DNA of 36,535 nucleotides, taken from Actinomycetota bacterium (GTDB taxonomy: Bacteria > Actinomycetota > Acidimicrobiia > Acidimicrobiales > Acidimicrobilacustridaceae). The position numbers and the translations under genes were made by a program. This document shows positions 27,350-34,628 of the stretch, piece after piece; position 1 is the first letter of the stretch; each line of letters opens with the position of its first letter. The stretch is taken from positions 1-36,535 of the forward strand of contig SYBH01000122.1 in NCBI GenBank assembly GCA_005787345.1. Direction: 5' to 3'. The notes beneath the pieces are model-generated. The model saw nothing but the letters and a program-made list of their open reading frames with translations, had not been told where the DNA came from and did not search any database.

Positions 27350-27355
27350 AGAGTA
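27350..27355 (-). promoter_or_regulatory. -10 element of the J-domain gene (TACTCT)
   Basis: TACTCT, six bases, then GTG 27343. It is the reason for the shorter start. Confidence 0.5.
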
Positions 27356-27399
27356 TCGCCCTGCCTGTCTGAGGATCCTGTCGGGCGGGGCCGAGGCAG

Positions 27400-27405
27400 T
27401 ATCGT
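27400..27405 (+). promoter_or_regulatory. -10 element of glpX (TATCGT)
   Basis: TATCGT, eight bases, then ATG 27414; no Shine-Dalgarno, so probably leaderless or with a very short leader. Confidence 0.5.
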
Positions 27406-27413
27406 CTGCCCCC

Positions 27414-28370
27414 ATGACCGACGTGCCCCTTGACCGCAACATCGCCCTCGATCTCGTCCGTGTGACCGAGGCCGCTGCCCTCGCCGCCAGCCGTTGGATG
27501 GGCCGTGGCGACAAGGAAGGCGCCGACGGCGCAGCCGTCGATGCCATGCGCCTTGCCCTCCGGAACGTTTCCATGGATGGCACCGTGATTATCGGCGAGG
27601 GCGAAAAGGACGAAGCTCCGATGCTCTACAACGGTGAGCGCATCGGCGATGGCTCACCTCCTGAATGCGATATCGCAGTCGACCCAATCGACGGCACCAG
27701 CCTGACCTCAAAGGGCCGCGGGAATGCACTCGCCGTCATTGCCCTTTCAGAAAAGGGTTCGATGTTCGACCCCGGCCCGTGCGTTTACATGGACAAGCTT
27801 GCTGTGGGCCCAGAACTCGTGGGGATGTGCAGCATTGAACTCTCCGCAACCGAAAACCTCAAAACAGTTGCGAAGGCAAAGCGCATCGACATTCGCGACG
27901 TCACCGCTGTTGTTCTTGACCGCGACCGCCACGATGACCTCGTTGCCGAAATTCGCGAAGCCGGTGCCCGCATTCGACTCATTCCCGATGGCGACGTTGC
28001 TGGCGCGATCACGACGGCATGGCCCGATTCTGGCGCCGACATCATGTTCGGTATCGGCGGCACCCCTGAAGGCGTCATCGCCGCAGCAGCCCTCAAGGGC
28101 ATGGGCGGCGAACTGCAGGGTCGCCTCTGGCCGCGCGACGACGCCGAGCGCAACGCAGCCATTGCCGCTGGCTACGACCTCAGCAAGGTGCTTTCCACCG
28201 ACGACCTCGTTGCCGGCAATAACTGTTTCTTCGCAGCCACCGGCATCACCGACGGCGAACTCCTCAAGGGCGTTCACGTCAGTGCCGGCTTTGTTTCAAC
28301 GCAGTCGCTTGTGATCCGCTCCAAGACCGGCACGGTTCGACTGATGAATGCTCGTCACCGCCAGAACTAA
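27414..28370 (+). CDS. glpX: Class II fructose-1,6-bisphosphatase
   Basis: A 318-residue sugar phosphatase that makes fructose 6-phosphate in gluconeogenesis. Signature motifs are [15 protein letters not shown] (61-75) and [20 protein letters not shown] (90-109). These bind the metal ions and substrate phosphate. Length is typical for GlpX. In actinobacteria it is usually the only FBPase. The 3' flank holds a 13-base palindrome (CCCGAA-A-TTCGGG at 28380-28392) but no U-run. Confidence 0.97.
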   Translation: MTDVPLDRNIALDLVRVTEAAALAASRWMGRGDKEGADGAAVDAMRLALRNVSMDGTVIIGEGEKDEAPMLYNGERIGDGSPPECDIAVDPIDGTSLTSKGRGNALAVIALSEKGSMFDPGPCVYMDKLAVGPELVGMCSIELSATENLKTVAKAKRIDIRDVTAVVLDRDRHDDLVAEIREAGARIRLIPDGDVAGAITTAWPDSGADIMFGIGGTPEGVIAAAALKGMGGELQGRLWPRDDAERNAAIAAGYDLSKVLSTDDLVAGNNCFFAATGITDGELLKGVHVSAGFVSTQSLVIRSKTGTVRLMNARHRQN

Positions 28371-28466
28371 GGAGTTCGGTCCCGAAATTCGGGCGAAAAT
28401 CGAGGGCATACGTATTCTCGCCACCCCGACCGGTGCACAAGGTCGGAGACGGAGTTGAATGAACCC

Positions 28467-29615
28467 ATGGACGAGCAGCCAACAGCCGAGGAATCGACAC
28501 CCGAGAGCAATCGGCGAGTTGCCGGTACTCGGCGTTCGTTTCTGCGCTGGGCGGGTATTGCCGCTGCTGGCACAGCGATCGTTGCGACAGGGGCGAAGGC
28601 TCTTTCCTCAGGTGGTTCAGGCGGTTCAGGCGGCGGCAGTGCGGTGGCCGCCAATAACCCCGCTCTGCCCACTCCTGTCGCCACCTTGCCGCCACAACTT
28701 CGTTCGTTAGCGTCCACGCCCAATCTCAACATCGAGGGCATTACGCCTCTGATGACTCCCAACGACGACTTCTTTCGTATCGACACTGCATTGAGCGTCC
28801 CCAGGGTGGACCTCGCGAACTGGCGACTCGAGATCAAGGGCAATGTCCGAACGCCGTTTTCCATCAGTTACGACGAGTTGCTGGCAATGCCACAGGTTGA
28901 AGCTCCGATCACGCTCGCGTGTGTTTCCAACCGAGTCGGCGGCACACTGATCGGCACTGCGATGTGGCAAGGAGTCGAGTTACGCACGCTGCTCGAGCGC
29001 GCTGGGGTGGAACCTTCGGGCGAACAAATCGTTGGAACTTCGGTTGATGGATACAACGCTGGCTTTCCAACGAGCGCAGCATTCGATGGACGTTCGTCTC
29101 TTGTCGCAATTGGAATGAACGGCGTACCGCTTCCGCTCGACAATGGTTTCCCCGCGCGCATAGTTGTTGAAGGGCTTTACGGGTACGTCTCATCAACCAA
29201 ATGGTTGCGATCGATCGAACTTACCGAATGGGACTCATTCAACGGCTATTGGATTCAACAGGGTTGGGCAAAGGACGGCCCAATCAAGATGTCTTCACGA
29301 ATCGATGTTCCCCGAAACGGAGCACGCCAACCCGAGGGCATTGTCACTCTCGCCGGCGTCGCTTGGGCCCCCAATACAGGCGTCGCAGCAGTCGAGGTTC
29401 TTATCGATGGCGTATGGCGCCGCGCAACACTTGGAGATTCGCTCTCCGGCGGTGTGTGGCGACAGTGGTACTACGACTGGAATGCCAAAAAGGGCGAACA
29501 CGAAATCGCAGTGCGTTGCATCGATGCCAATGGACAAGTGCAAACCGGAGAGATCACGCCGAACCCCATTGCTGGTCACACCGGGTGGGAATACCGCTCA
29601 ATCACAATTGTGTGA
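28467..29615 (+). CDS. Tat-exported molybdopterin oxidoreductase (sulfite-oxidase family)
   Basis: A 382-residue protein. A twin-arginine signal RRSFLRWAG (22-30) is followed by a hydrophobic stretch (about 29-45) and a Gly/Ser-rich linker. The oxidoreductase_molyb domain (about 95-280) contains the Mo-ligating Cys152 in TLACVSNRVGG. A C-terminal Ig-like dimerisation domain contains GVAWAPNTGVAAVEVLIDG. It acts outside the membrane; the substrate is unknown, since the family includes sulfite oxidase and MsrP-like reductases. I preferred ATG 28467 over TTG 28455; GGAG elements sit before both. A possible -10 (TATTCT) lies near 28413. Confidence 0.9.
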   Translation: MDEQPTAEESTPESNRRVAGTRRSFLRWAGIAAAGTAIVATGAKALSSGGSGGSGGGSAVAANNPALPTPVATLPPQLRSLASTPNLNIEGITPLMTPNDDFFRIDTALSVPRVDLANWRLEIKGNVRTPFSISYDELLAMPQVEAPITLACVSNRVGGTLIGTAMWQGVELRTLLERAGVEPSGEQIVGTSVDGYNAGFPTSAAFDGRSSLVAIGMNGVPLPLDNGFPARIVVEGLYGYVSSTKWLRSIELTEWDSFNGYWIQQGWAKDGPIKMSSRIDVPRNGARQPEGIVTLAGVAWAPNTGVAAVEVLIDGVWRRATLGDSLSGGVWRQWYYDWNAKKGEHEIAVRCIDANGQVQTGEITPNPIAGHTGWEYRSITIV

Positions 29616-29624
29616 TTCGCTTTT

Positions 29625-30593
29625 CTACGATGCCGCAGCGCGACGTAGTCGATCGTTGACGGCAACACCCACACCAACTTCCGGCGGCGGAACACACACA
29701 AGAACACTAAGGCCAAGCCTGTCGGCCTGACGCAAGCGCGAGTACAACACCGCGGCGTAGTCATCGGCAGTTCCTGCCGGTTCCAGTTCAACGATGTCTT
29801 TGGGAAGCCCCACCAAAGCACTCCCCGCCAGAAGACCAACCGGACCAGTGGCGAAACCGAGAACCTCGATCAACACCTCTGCGATCTCGTGTTCCGCGCA
29901 GAGCACCACGCGTGCATTTGGTGCGTAGTGCGCTTCAAGCATTCCCGGGGCGCGCGCCCCTCCCGTCGAAGGCTCCGTACTCACATAGATGTCAACGCGA
30001 TGCCCGAGGACCTCCTCCAAACGTTCGGCAGAGACTCCCCCGGAGCGGAGCACAAGCGGGCGGTCAGTCGTGAGATCAACGATCGTCGATTCGACACCAA
30101 CGCGACACGGCCCACCATCGAGAACAACATCGACATCGCTTCCGAGATCGGCAACCACATGCGCTGCAGTCGTAGGACTCACACGGCCAAACCGATTTGC
30201 AGAAGGCGCAGCAATTCCGCCGCCGAAGGATCGAAGCAACTCCAATGCAACCGGATGATCGGGCACTCGAAGCCCAACCGTTGGTCGACCGCCGGTCACT
30301 GCAGGAGAAACTGATGAGGAACGTTCGAGAAGCAGCGTGAGCGGACCGGGCCAGAACGCGTCGGCAAGGAGTTTCGCATTCGCACTGACATTCGCCGCCC
30401 AGCCATCAAGTTGCGAAACGTCGGAAAGGTGAACGATCAGTGGATGATCGTTCGGACGCCCCTTAACTTCGAATACCCGGCGAACAGCGGTATCGTTGGA
30501 CGCGTCGGCTCCAAGGCCGTACACCGTTTCGGTTGGAAATGCGACGAGGCCGCCCGACCGAAGCACGGCGACCGCGCGATCAATGTCAGTCAC
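29625..30593 (-). CDS. L-threonylcarbamoyladenylate synthase (Sua5 type)
   Basis: A 322-residue enzyme that makes threonylcarbamoyl-AMP for the t6A37 modification of ANN-decoding tRNAs. The YrdC domain (about 1-190) has FPTETVYGLGADA and the KGRPNDHPLIVHL motif. The extra C-terminal Sua5 domain distinguishes it from short TsaC. GTG start. It lies seven bases after the luciferase-like gene stop on the same strand, so it is probably co-transcribed with that gene; the functional link is not obvious. It converges with the molybdopterin oxidoreductase gene with a nine-base gap. Confidence 0.95.
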   Translation of the reverse strand: MTDIDRAVAVLRSGGLVAFPTETVYGLGADASNDTAVRRVFEVKGRPNDHPLIVHLSDVSQLDGWAANVSANAKLLADAFWPGPLTLLLERSSSVSPAVTGGRPTVGLRVPDHPVALELLRSFGGGIAAPSANRFGRVSPTTAAHVVADLGSDVDVVLDGGPCRVGVESTIVDLTTDRPLVLRSGGVSAERLEEVLGHRVDIYVSTEPSTGGARAPGMLEAHYAPNARVVLCAEHEIAEVLIEVLGFATGPVGLLAGSALVGLPKDIVELEPAGTADDYAAVLYSRLRQADRLGLSVLVCVPPPEVGVGVAVNDRLRRAAAS

Positions 30594-30599
30594 AACCGC

Positions 30600-31523
30600 T
30601 CACGAATCAATGTTGGAGATGACTTCAGCACCGAGCCATTCAACGCTCTCAATGAACTCTGCGCGAGTCTTGCCTGGAAGATTGATTGTCAGTGTGCTCA
30701 CTCCGATCGCAGAGTAGGCAGCAACGTCATCGACAAATTGCGCGGCGTCTGGGAACGCGCCACTGAAGTGCGCGTATCCGATTGGGGTAAAGATCACTTC
30801 AGGGGGAACCTCGCGGCCGGCCTTTTCGCTCGCTACGTACAAGTCGCCAATTCGACGCTCGAGATCCTCAATCGTTTCGATCGGAGGCGTGCGAAGCATC
30901 CGACTTGCTTGCGCCGGACTTGGCATCGGATTCCAACCATCGGCCAGTTCCACCGAACGCCGAATCGCCCGATTGGAATTTCCGCCGATCCAAATGGGTG
31001 GAGATGGCTGTTGCACGGGAAGTGGAAGCGCAATGGTGTCGACAGCGTCGAAGTGGAGACCAGCCATCGTGACCGGTTCACCTGACCACACCGCGCGCAT
31101 CGCTCGGATGGCTTCGTCAGTCACGTCATTACGGCTGTCGAAATCTCCGCCCACTGCCGCGAATTCAGGGGCGAGATAGCCGGCACCAGTTCCGAGAATG
31201 ACTCGACCATTTGAGATCAAATCGAGCGTGGCAATTGCCTTGGCCGAGATGAAAGGGTTCCGATACGCGAGGATCGCCAAATTGAAGTGCAGTCGAAGTT
31301 TCGACGTCGCCACAGAGGCCACCGTGAGGGCAACAAACGGGTCGAGCGCATGATGGCCACCCTTGGCAAGGAACTTCACATCTGGTGCCGGGTGATCAGT
31401 AACAAAGACAGCATCAGCCCCAGCGGCTTCGCAGGCCTGCGACATTTCGGTAATGGCCTCTGCCGTACACCACTCGTCCAGCGAGTCCACATGATGTGTA
31501 GGTAAACCGACAGAAATTTTCAT
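30600..31523 (-). CDS. LLM-class F420-dependent-type oxidoreductase
   Basis: A 307-residue luciferase-like (bacterial luciferase fold) flavin/F420 enzyme. The characteristic segments are FVTDHPAP near the N-terminus, LGTGAGYLAPEF around residue 120 and WIGGNSNRA around 180. Actinobacteria use many of these with coenzyme F420. The specific substrate is unknown. I chose ATG 31523 because GAGG lies seven bases upstream; the frame also reaches 31580. The sua5 gene follows directly. The 5' side is divergent from a small membrane ORF at 31621. Confidence 0.9.
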   Translation of the reverse strand: MKISVGLPTHHVDSLDEWCTAEAITEMSQACEAAGADAVFVTDHPAPDVKFLAKGGHHALDPFVALTVASVATSKLRLHFNLAILAYRNPFISAKAIATLDLISNGRVILGTGAGYLAPEFAAVGGDFDSRNDVTDEAIRAMRAVWSGEPVTMAGLHFDAVDTIALPLPVQQPSPPIWIGGNSNRAIRRSVELADGWNPMPSPAQASRMLRTPPIETIEDLERRIGDLYVASEKAGREVPPEVIFTPIGYAHFSGAFPDAAQFVDDVAAYSAIGVSTLTINLPGKTRAEFIESVEWLGAEVISNIDS

Positions 31524-31608
31524 CGTGCAGCCTCGAGTCGACAGTTTGCGTTTTGTTACGTGTCGAAAGGTACCGTCCACGCGTCACCGTGACCAGCACA
31601 GCACGCTC

Positions 31609-31614
31609 TAGCGT
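31609..31614 (+). promoter_or_regulatory. -10 element of the 54-residue membrane ORF (TAGCGT)
   Basis: TAGCGT, six bases (GGAGAG), then ATG 31621. The spacer could double as a weak Shine-Dalgarno, but a leaderless start fits the pattern. Confidence 0.5.
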
Positions 31615-31620
31615 GGAGAG

Positions 31621-31785
31621 ATGTCGTTGATCCCTGAGGCCACCTTTGCTTCGTCCACACCGTGGCCACTCATCGTTCTTGCGATTGCTGCGGCCTCGGG
31701 TCTGTGCCTTTGGGCCCTCTTCCGTCGTGGATCAATCGCCGATCGCGCCCGATCAGACGATGCTCAATCTCCAGGCGGCGAATGA
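31621..31785 (+). CDS. 54-residue single-pass membrane protein
   Basis: A short ORF. An N-terminal segment MSLIPEATFASSTPW is followed by one strongly hydrophobic helix (about 16-34) and a basic, then acidic/polar tail (FRRGSIADRARSDD...). No family recognised. It is supported by its helix, a good -10 box and position in the divergent gap next to the LLM gene. Its end overlaps the end of the convergent TetR gene by 22 bases. Confidence 0.6.
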   Translation: MSLIPEATFASSTPWPLIVLAIAAASGLCLWALFRRGSIADRARSDDAQSPGGE

Positions 31786-32453
31786 CCGGTAAGGGTCAGG
31801 AAAACAACTCTCGCCATACTGCGACGCAATTCATCACCATCAGCTCCCCAAGATTGCAGGCCATCGATGTGGGCCGATACGTGAGCCAGCATGGAAACAA
31901 GAACCCCTGCATCAGCCAACGGGTCGACGACTCGTCGGTCGGGCCGATTGCGCAAGACCGCAACGAACGCATTCGCGGGTGCACCAAGAAGTCGGGTACG
32001 GACATCTCGGAATCGTTGATCGCCTTCATCAGTTGCAAGGTCAATCAAACGAAGAACCGATCGATGTCCATTCCATAACTCGATGAACGCATCGGCAACG
32101 CCAAGGGAGGATTTCCAGCCGCTTCGTTCAGACCAATCACTACCTTCGATACGGCGGGCAAGTTCTGGACCTGCAACATCGACAGTTGCACTGGCTAGTG
32201 CCAACACTGCATCTTCAGCAGCGCTGAAGTACTGGTAGAAGGTCGCGGGGGAAGTTCCGGCGTGGCGAGCGATATCGGCAACCGTCAATTCGCGGTACGT
32301 ACCTTCTTCGAGGAGGGTTTCAACTGCCTCAAGGAACTTTTGGCGTGTGGCTTCACCACGCCGACCAAGCGATCGGGTCGCGTCAGAGTTCACCTCAGAT
32401 ATCACTGCAAGATCCTCGACAACTCGTGTTTCACGACCATGCGTTAATGACAT
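31764..32453 (-). CDS. TetR-family transcriptional regulator
   Basis: A 229-residue repressor-type regulator. The N-terminal HTH spans about 57-77 (LTVADIARHAGTSPATFYQYF). A helical ligand-binding domain follows. The ATG overlaps the end of the isochorismatase-like gene by 23 bases; alternative GTG starts at 32405 (with GAGG eight bases upstream) and 32393 are plausible and would remove the overlap. It may control the neighbouring isochorismatase-like gene or the divergent thiolase, whose promoter has a palindromic site (33165-33176); this is inference. Ligand unknown. Confidence 0.93.
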   Translation of the reverse strand: MSLTHGRETRVVEDLAVISEVNSDATRSLGRRGEATRQKFLEAVETLLEEGTYRELTVADIARHAGTSPATFYQYFSAAEDAVLALASATVDVAGPELARRIEGSDWSERSGWKSSLGVADAFIELWNGHRSVLRLIDLATDEGDQRFRDVRTRLLGAPANAFVAVLRNRPDRRVVDPLADAGVLVSMLAHVSAHIDGLQSWGADGDELRRSMARVVFLTLTGHSPPGD

Positions 32454-33051
32454 CGTCAGTGGTAACCACTGTCGAAATCATCTGGTAGGTGTTGTCAAGC
32501 AACGTTTCGGAGTAATCGGCAGGAACTCCAGCCACCGCATCTCGCGGCACCACAACCTGGTAGCCGTTATTCACCAATCCAATCGACAGACCCAACAGCG
32601 CGACGTTCACGGAAACCCCGACTACGACGACGGTCTTCACTCCAAGGTTTCGAAGCACTGGGTCAAGATCGGTTCCGCCCATGGGATCGAGTCCGTGGTA
32701 ACGGCCCAAGATCATGTCGCTTGGAGAATGACTGAACTCTTCGATTGGCATCGCCAAATGACTGCCCGGCTCCATCGCCACTGCACCGTGTTTCTGCATT
32801 GCGACGAACAAGCGTCCATTGGTGTTGCCGCCGCGGTAGTCGGGACGACGCCAGAACACCGCGTGCACAACCTGAACCCCGGCAACGCGCGCGGCGTGCA
32901 ACAGGCGAGCTCCATTCGGTATGGCCTGGACCCGAGCGGCGGCTGCGAGTTCCGGCAAGGAGGTCTCAGGCCCCAGGACTCCGTTCTGGCACTCGGAGGT
33001 AACGACCGCAGTCGTGTTCGGGTCAAGCAAGGTGCGCAGATCAAGTGCCAT
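32431..33051 (-). CDS. Isochorismatase-fold protein lacking canonical catalytic residues
   Basis: A 206-residue protein of the isochorismatase/cysteine-hydrolase fold, recognised from the N-terminal TAVVTSECQNGVLG, the HAVFWRRPDYRGG segment and the central VVVVGVSVNVALLGLS strand-helix. In the enzymes the triad is Asp-Lys-Cys. Here the N-terminal Asp aligns with Glu20, the Cys aligns with Ala151, and the Lys region reads MILGRYHG without a Lys. It may be inactive as a classic hydrolase or belong to a divergent subfamily. GAGGTG lies before ATG 33051. It overlaps the TetR gene and is divergent from the thiolase. Confidence 0.85.
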   Translation of the reverse strand: MALDLRTLLDPNTTAVVTSECQNGVLGPETSLPELAAAARVQAIPNGARLLHAARVAGVQVVHAVFWRRPDYRGGNTNGRLFVAMQKHGAVAMEPGSHLAMPIEEFSHSPSDMILGRYHGLDPMGGTDLDPVLRNLGVKTVVVVGVSVNVALLGLSIGLVNNGYQVVVPRDAVAGVPADYSETLLDNTYQMISTVVTTDDVINAWS

Positions 33052-33164
33052 TGGATTCACCTCGGCCCTTCGACCGCAGTGAGCGATCGAGGCCTTTCGG
33101 GGAGACGGATGAAGACGGTTCTACCCCACGCTTCCGCCTCCCGCACGCCTTCTCGCCGGATAGT

Positions 33165-33176
33165 TACCGCTCAGTA
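33165..33176. promoter_or_regulatory. Operator-like palindrome upstream of the thiolase
   Basis: TACCG-CT-CAGTA is an imperfect inverted repeat (8 of 10 half-site bases match). It overlaps a possible -35 (TTACCG 33164-33169) with a TAGACA-like -10 about 18 bases later. The shape and place fit a TetR-type operator. The link to the nearby TetR gene is inference. Confidence 0.4.
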
Positions 33177-33204
33177 GGTTCCTTGCGATAGACAATTCCG
33201 ACCA

Positions 33205-33243
33205 AGGGCCCGATCAGGCCCTGCCCGCCGGAGCCTTCCGGCG
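33205..33243 (+). other. Two tandem hairpins in the thiolase 5' leader
   Basis: A 6-bp stem (33205-33210 with 33217-33222) is followed by a 7-bp stem CGCCGGA/TCCGGCG (33226-33232 with 33237-33243). Both lie between the putative promoter and the AAGGAG Shine-Dalgarno. No T-run follows, so they are more likely mRNA stability or translational elements than a terminator. Confidence 0.5.
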
Positions 33244-33265
33244 TTCCGTGCATCAAGGAGCCGTC

Positions 33266-34492
33266 ATGCCCGAAGCAGTCATCGTTTCGACCGCCCGTTC
33301 ACCAATCGGTCGCGCCCACAAGGGTTCGCTCACACAGGTTCGCCCTGACGACCTCGCCGCGACGATCATCCGCGCCGCACTCGACAAGGTGCCGGCACTC
33401 GACCCGTCTCTCGTCGAAGACATCATGCTTGGTTGCGCGCAGCCTGCAGGTGCTCAGGGCTACAACATCGCCCGCGTTGTTTCTGAACTCGCCGGCATGG
33501 GCCATATCCCCGGCGTCACCGTCAACCGTTACTGCTCGTCATCACTCCAGACCATTCGCATGGCTGCACACGCAATCAAGGCTGGCGAAGGAGACATTTT
33601 CATCTCTGCTGGCGTTGAAACCGTGAGCCAATTTGGTCTCGGAATGTCCGACGGCCTTCCCGGCACGCATAACCCGTTGATGGCTGCAGCCGAGGCTCGT
33701 ACCGCCGAGCGCGCCACCGGCGGCGCTCCGGTCTGGACCGCCTTCGACGGTGGCATCTCCGACTACTACCTCGGCATGGGCCAGACCGCCGAGAACGTTG
33801 CACAGTTCGAAAACGTCTCTCGTGAAGAGCAGGACGAATTCGCCGCCCAGTCACAGCAGCGTGCAACCGCAGCGCTTGAGCGTGGCTTCTTTGAACGTGA
33901 GATCACCCCGATCCACACTGTCGACGCCGATGGCAACGCCATTGTCGTCAAGCAAGACGATGGCATTCGCGCCGGAACCACAAAAGAGAAGCTTGCTGAG
34001 CTCAAGCCGGTGTTCCGCCCCGATGGAACTGTCACGGCCGGCAACGCTTGCCCGCTGAACGACGGCGCTGCCGCTGTCATCGTTATGAGCGACACCAAGG
34101 CCAAGGAACTCGGCCTTACCCCGATCGCCCGGATCATCTCCTCGGGCGTGAGCGCGATCGATCCCGAGATCATGGGCCTTGGTCCAGTCGAGGCGTGCCG
34201 TCAGGCAATGGCTCGCGCCGGGATGAGCATCAACGACATCGACCTCGTTGAAATCAATGAAGCATTTGCTGCACAGGTCGTTCCGTCGGCCAAGCACCTC
34301 GGCATCAGCTGGGACAAGCTCAACGTGAACGGCGGCGCTATCGCCCTCGGACACCCCTTCGGCATGACCGGCGCCCGCATCATGGCCACGCTCCTCAACG
34401 GCCTTGAGGACACCGGCGGCACCATCGGCATGGAATCCATGTGCATCGGTGGCGGCCAAGGCATGGCGATGATCATCGAGCGTCTCTCCTGA
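33266..34492 (+). CDS. Acetyl-CoA acyltransferase (thiolase)
   Basis: A 408-residue degradative-type thiolase that cleaves 3-ketoacyl-CoA at the end of beta-oxidation. The nucleophile Cys90 is in NRYCSSSLQTI. The catalytic His lies in GGAIALGHPFGMTGAR and the second Cys in MCIGGGQGMAM near the C-terminus. The pattern is of the FadA type, not the short biosynthetic type. I chose ATG 33266 with AAGGAG five bases upstream; GTG 33248 is also open. A clear terminator follows. The acyl-CoA ligase gene lies downstream. Confidence 0.95.
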   Translation: MPEAVIVSTARSPIGRAHKGSLTQVRPDDLAATIIRAALDKVPALDPSLVEDIMLGCAQPAGAQGYNIARVVSELAGMGHIPGVTVNRYCSSSLQTIRMAAHAIKAGEGDIFISAGVETVSQFGLGMSDGLPGTHNPLMAAAEARTAERATGGAPVWTAFDGGISDYYLGMGQTAENVAQFENVSREEQDEFAAQSQQRATAALERGFFEREITPIHTVDADGNAIVVKQDDGIRAGTTKEKLAELKPVFRPDGTVTAGNACPLNDGAAAVIVMSDTKAKELGLTPIARIISSGVSAIDPEIMGLGPVEACRQAMARAGMSINDIDLVEINEAFAAQVVPSAKHLGISWDKLNVNGGAIALGHPFGMTGARIMATLLNGLEDTGGTIGMESMCIGGGQGMAMIIERLS

Positions 34493-34512
34493 TCAACTTC
34501 AGTTCTGCAGTA

Positions 34513-34547
34513 CAAAGGCCCCGCTTCGGCGGGGCCTTTGTTGTTTT
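34513..34547 (+). terminator. Intrinsic terminator after the thiolase
   Basis: A perfect 12-bp stem (CAAAGGCCCCGC with GCGGGGCCTTTG) around a stable TTCG loop, followed by TTGTTTT. It lies 21 bases past the thiolase stop and is the most convincing intrinsic terminator in the window. Confidence 0.93.
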
Positions 34548-34628
34548 CGATTGCCTTCGAAGTTCCTGAACATAAAAGCCGACGTACCATCACTCTCACC
34601 ACAGTTCTCCCAGCGCACCAGGATCAAC

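Noticed and set aside
27344-27583. Upstream extension of the J-domain frame, which would share a CATG start with glpX
   Set aside because: It would run antisense into glpX and is low-complexity Arg/Ala/Ser; GTG 27343 has a better promoter.
28380-28392. CCCGAAATTCGGG palindrome after glpX as a terminator
   Set aside because: A 6-bp stem with a one-base centre and no T-run cannot form a terminator hairpin; an operator is possible but unsupported.
33851-34459. 202-codon frame antisense to the thiolase
   Set aside because: It sits opposite a clearly conserved thiolase and has no recognisable motifs or start signals.
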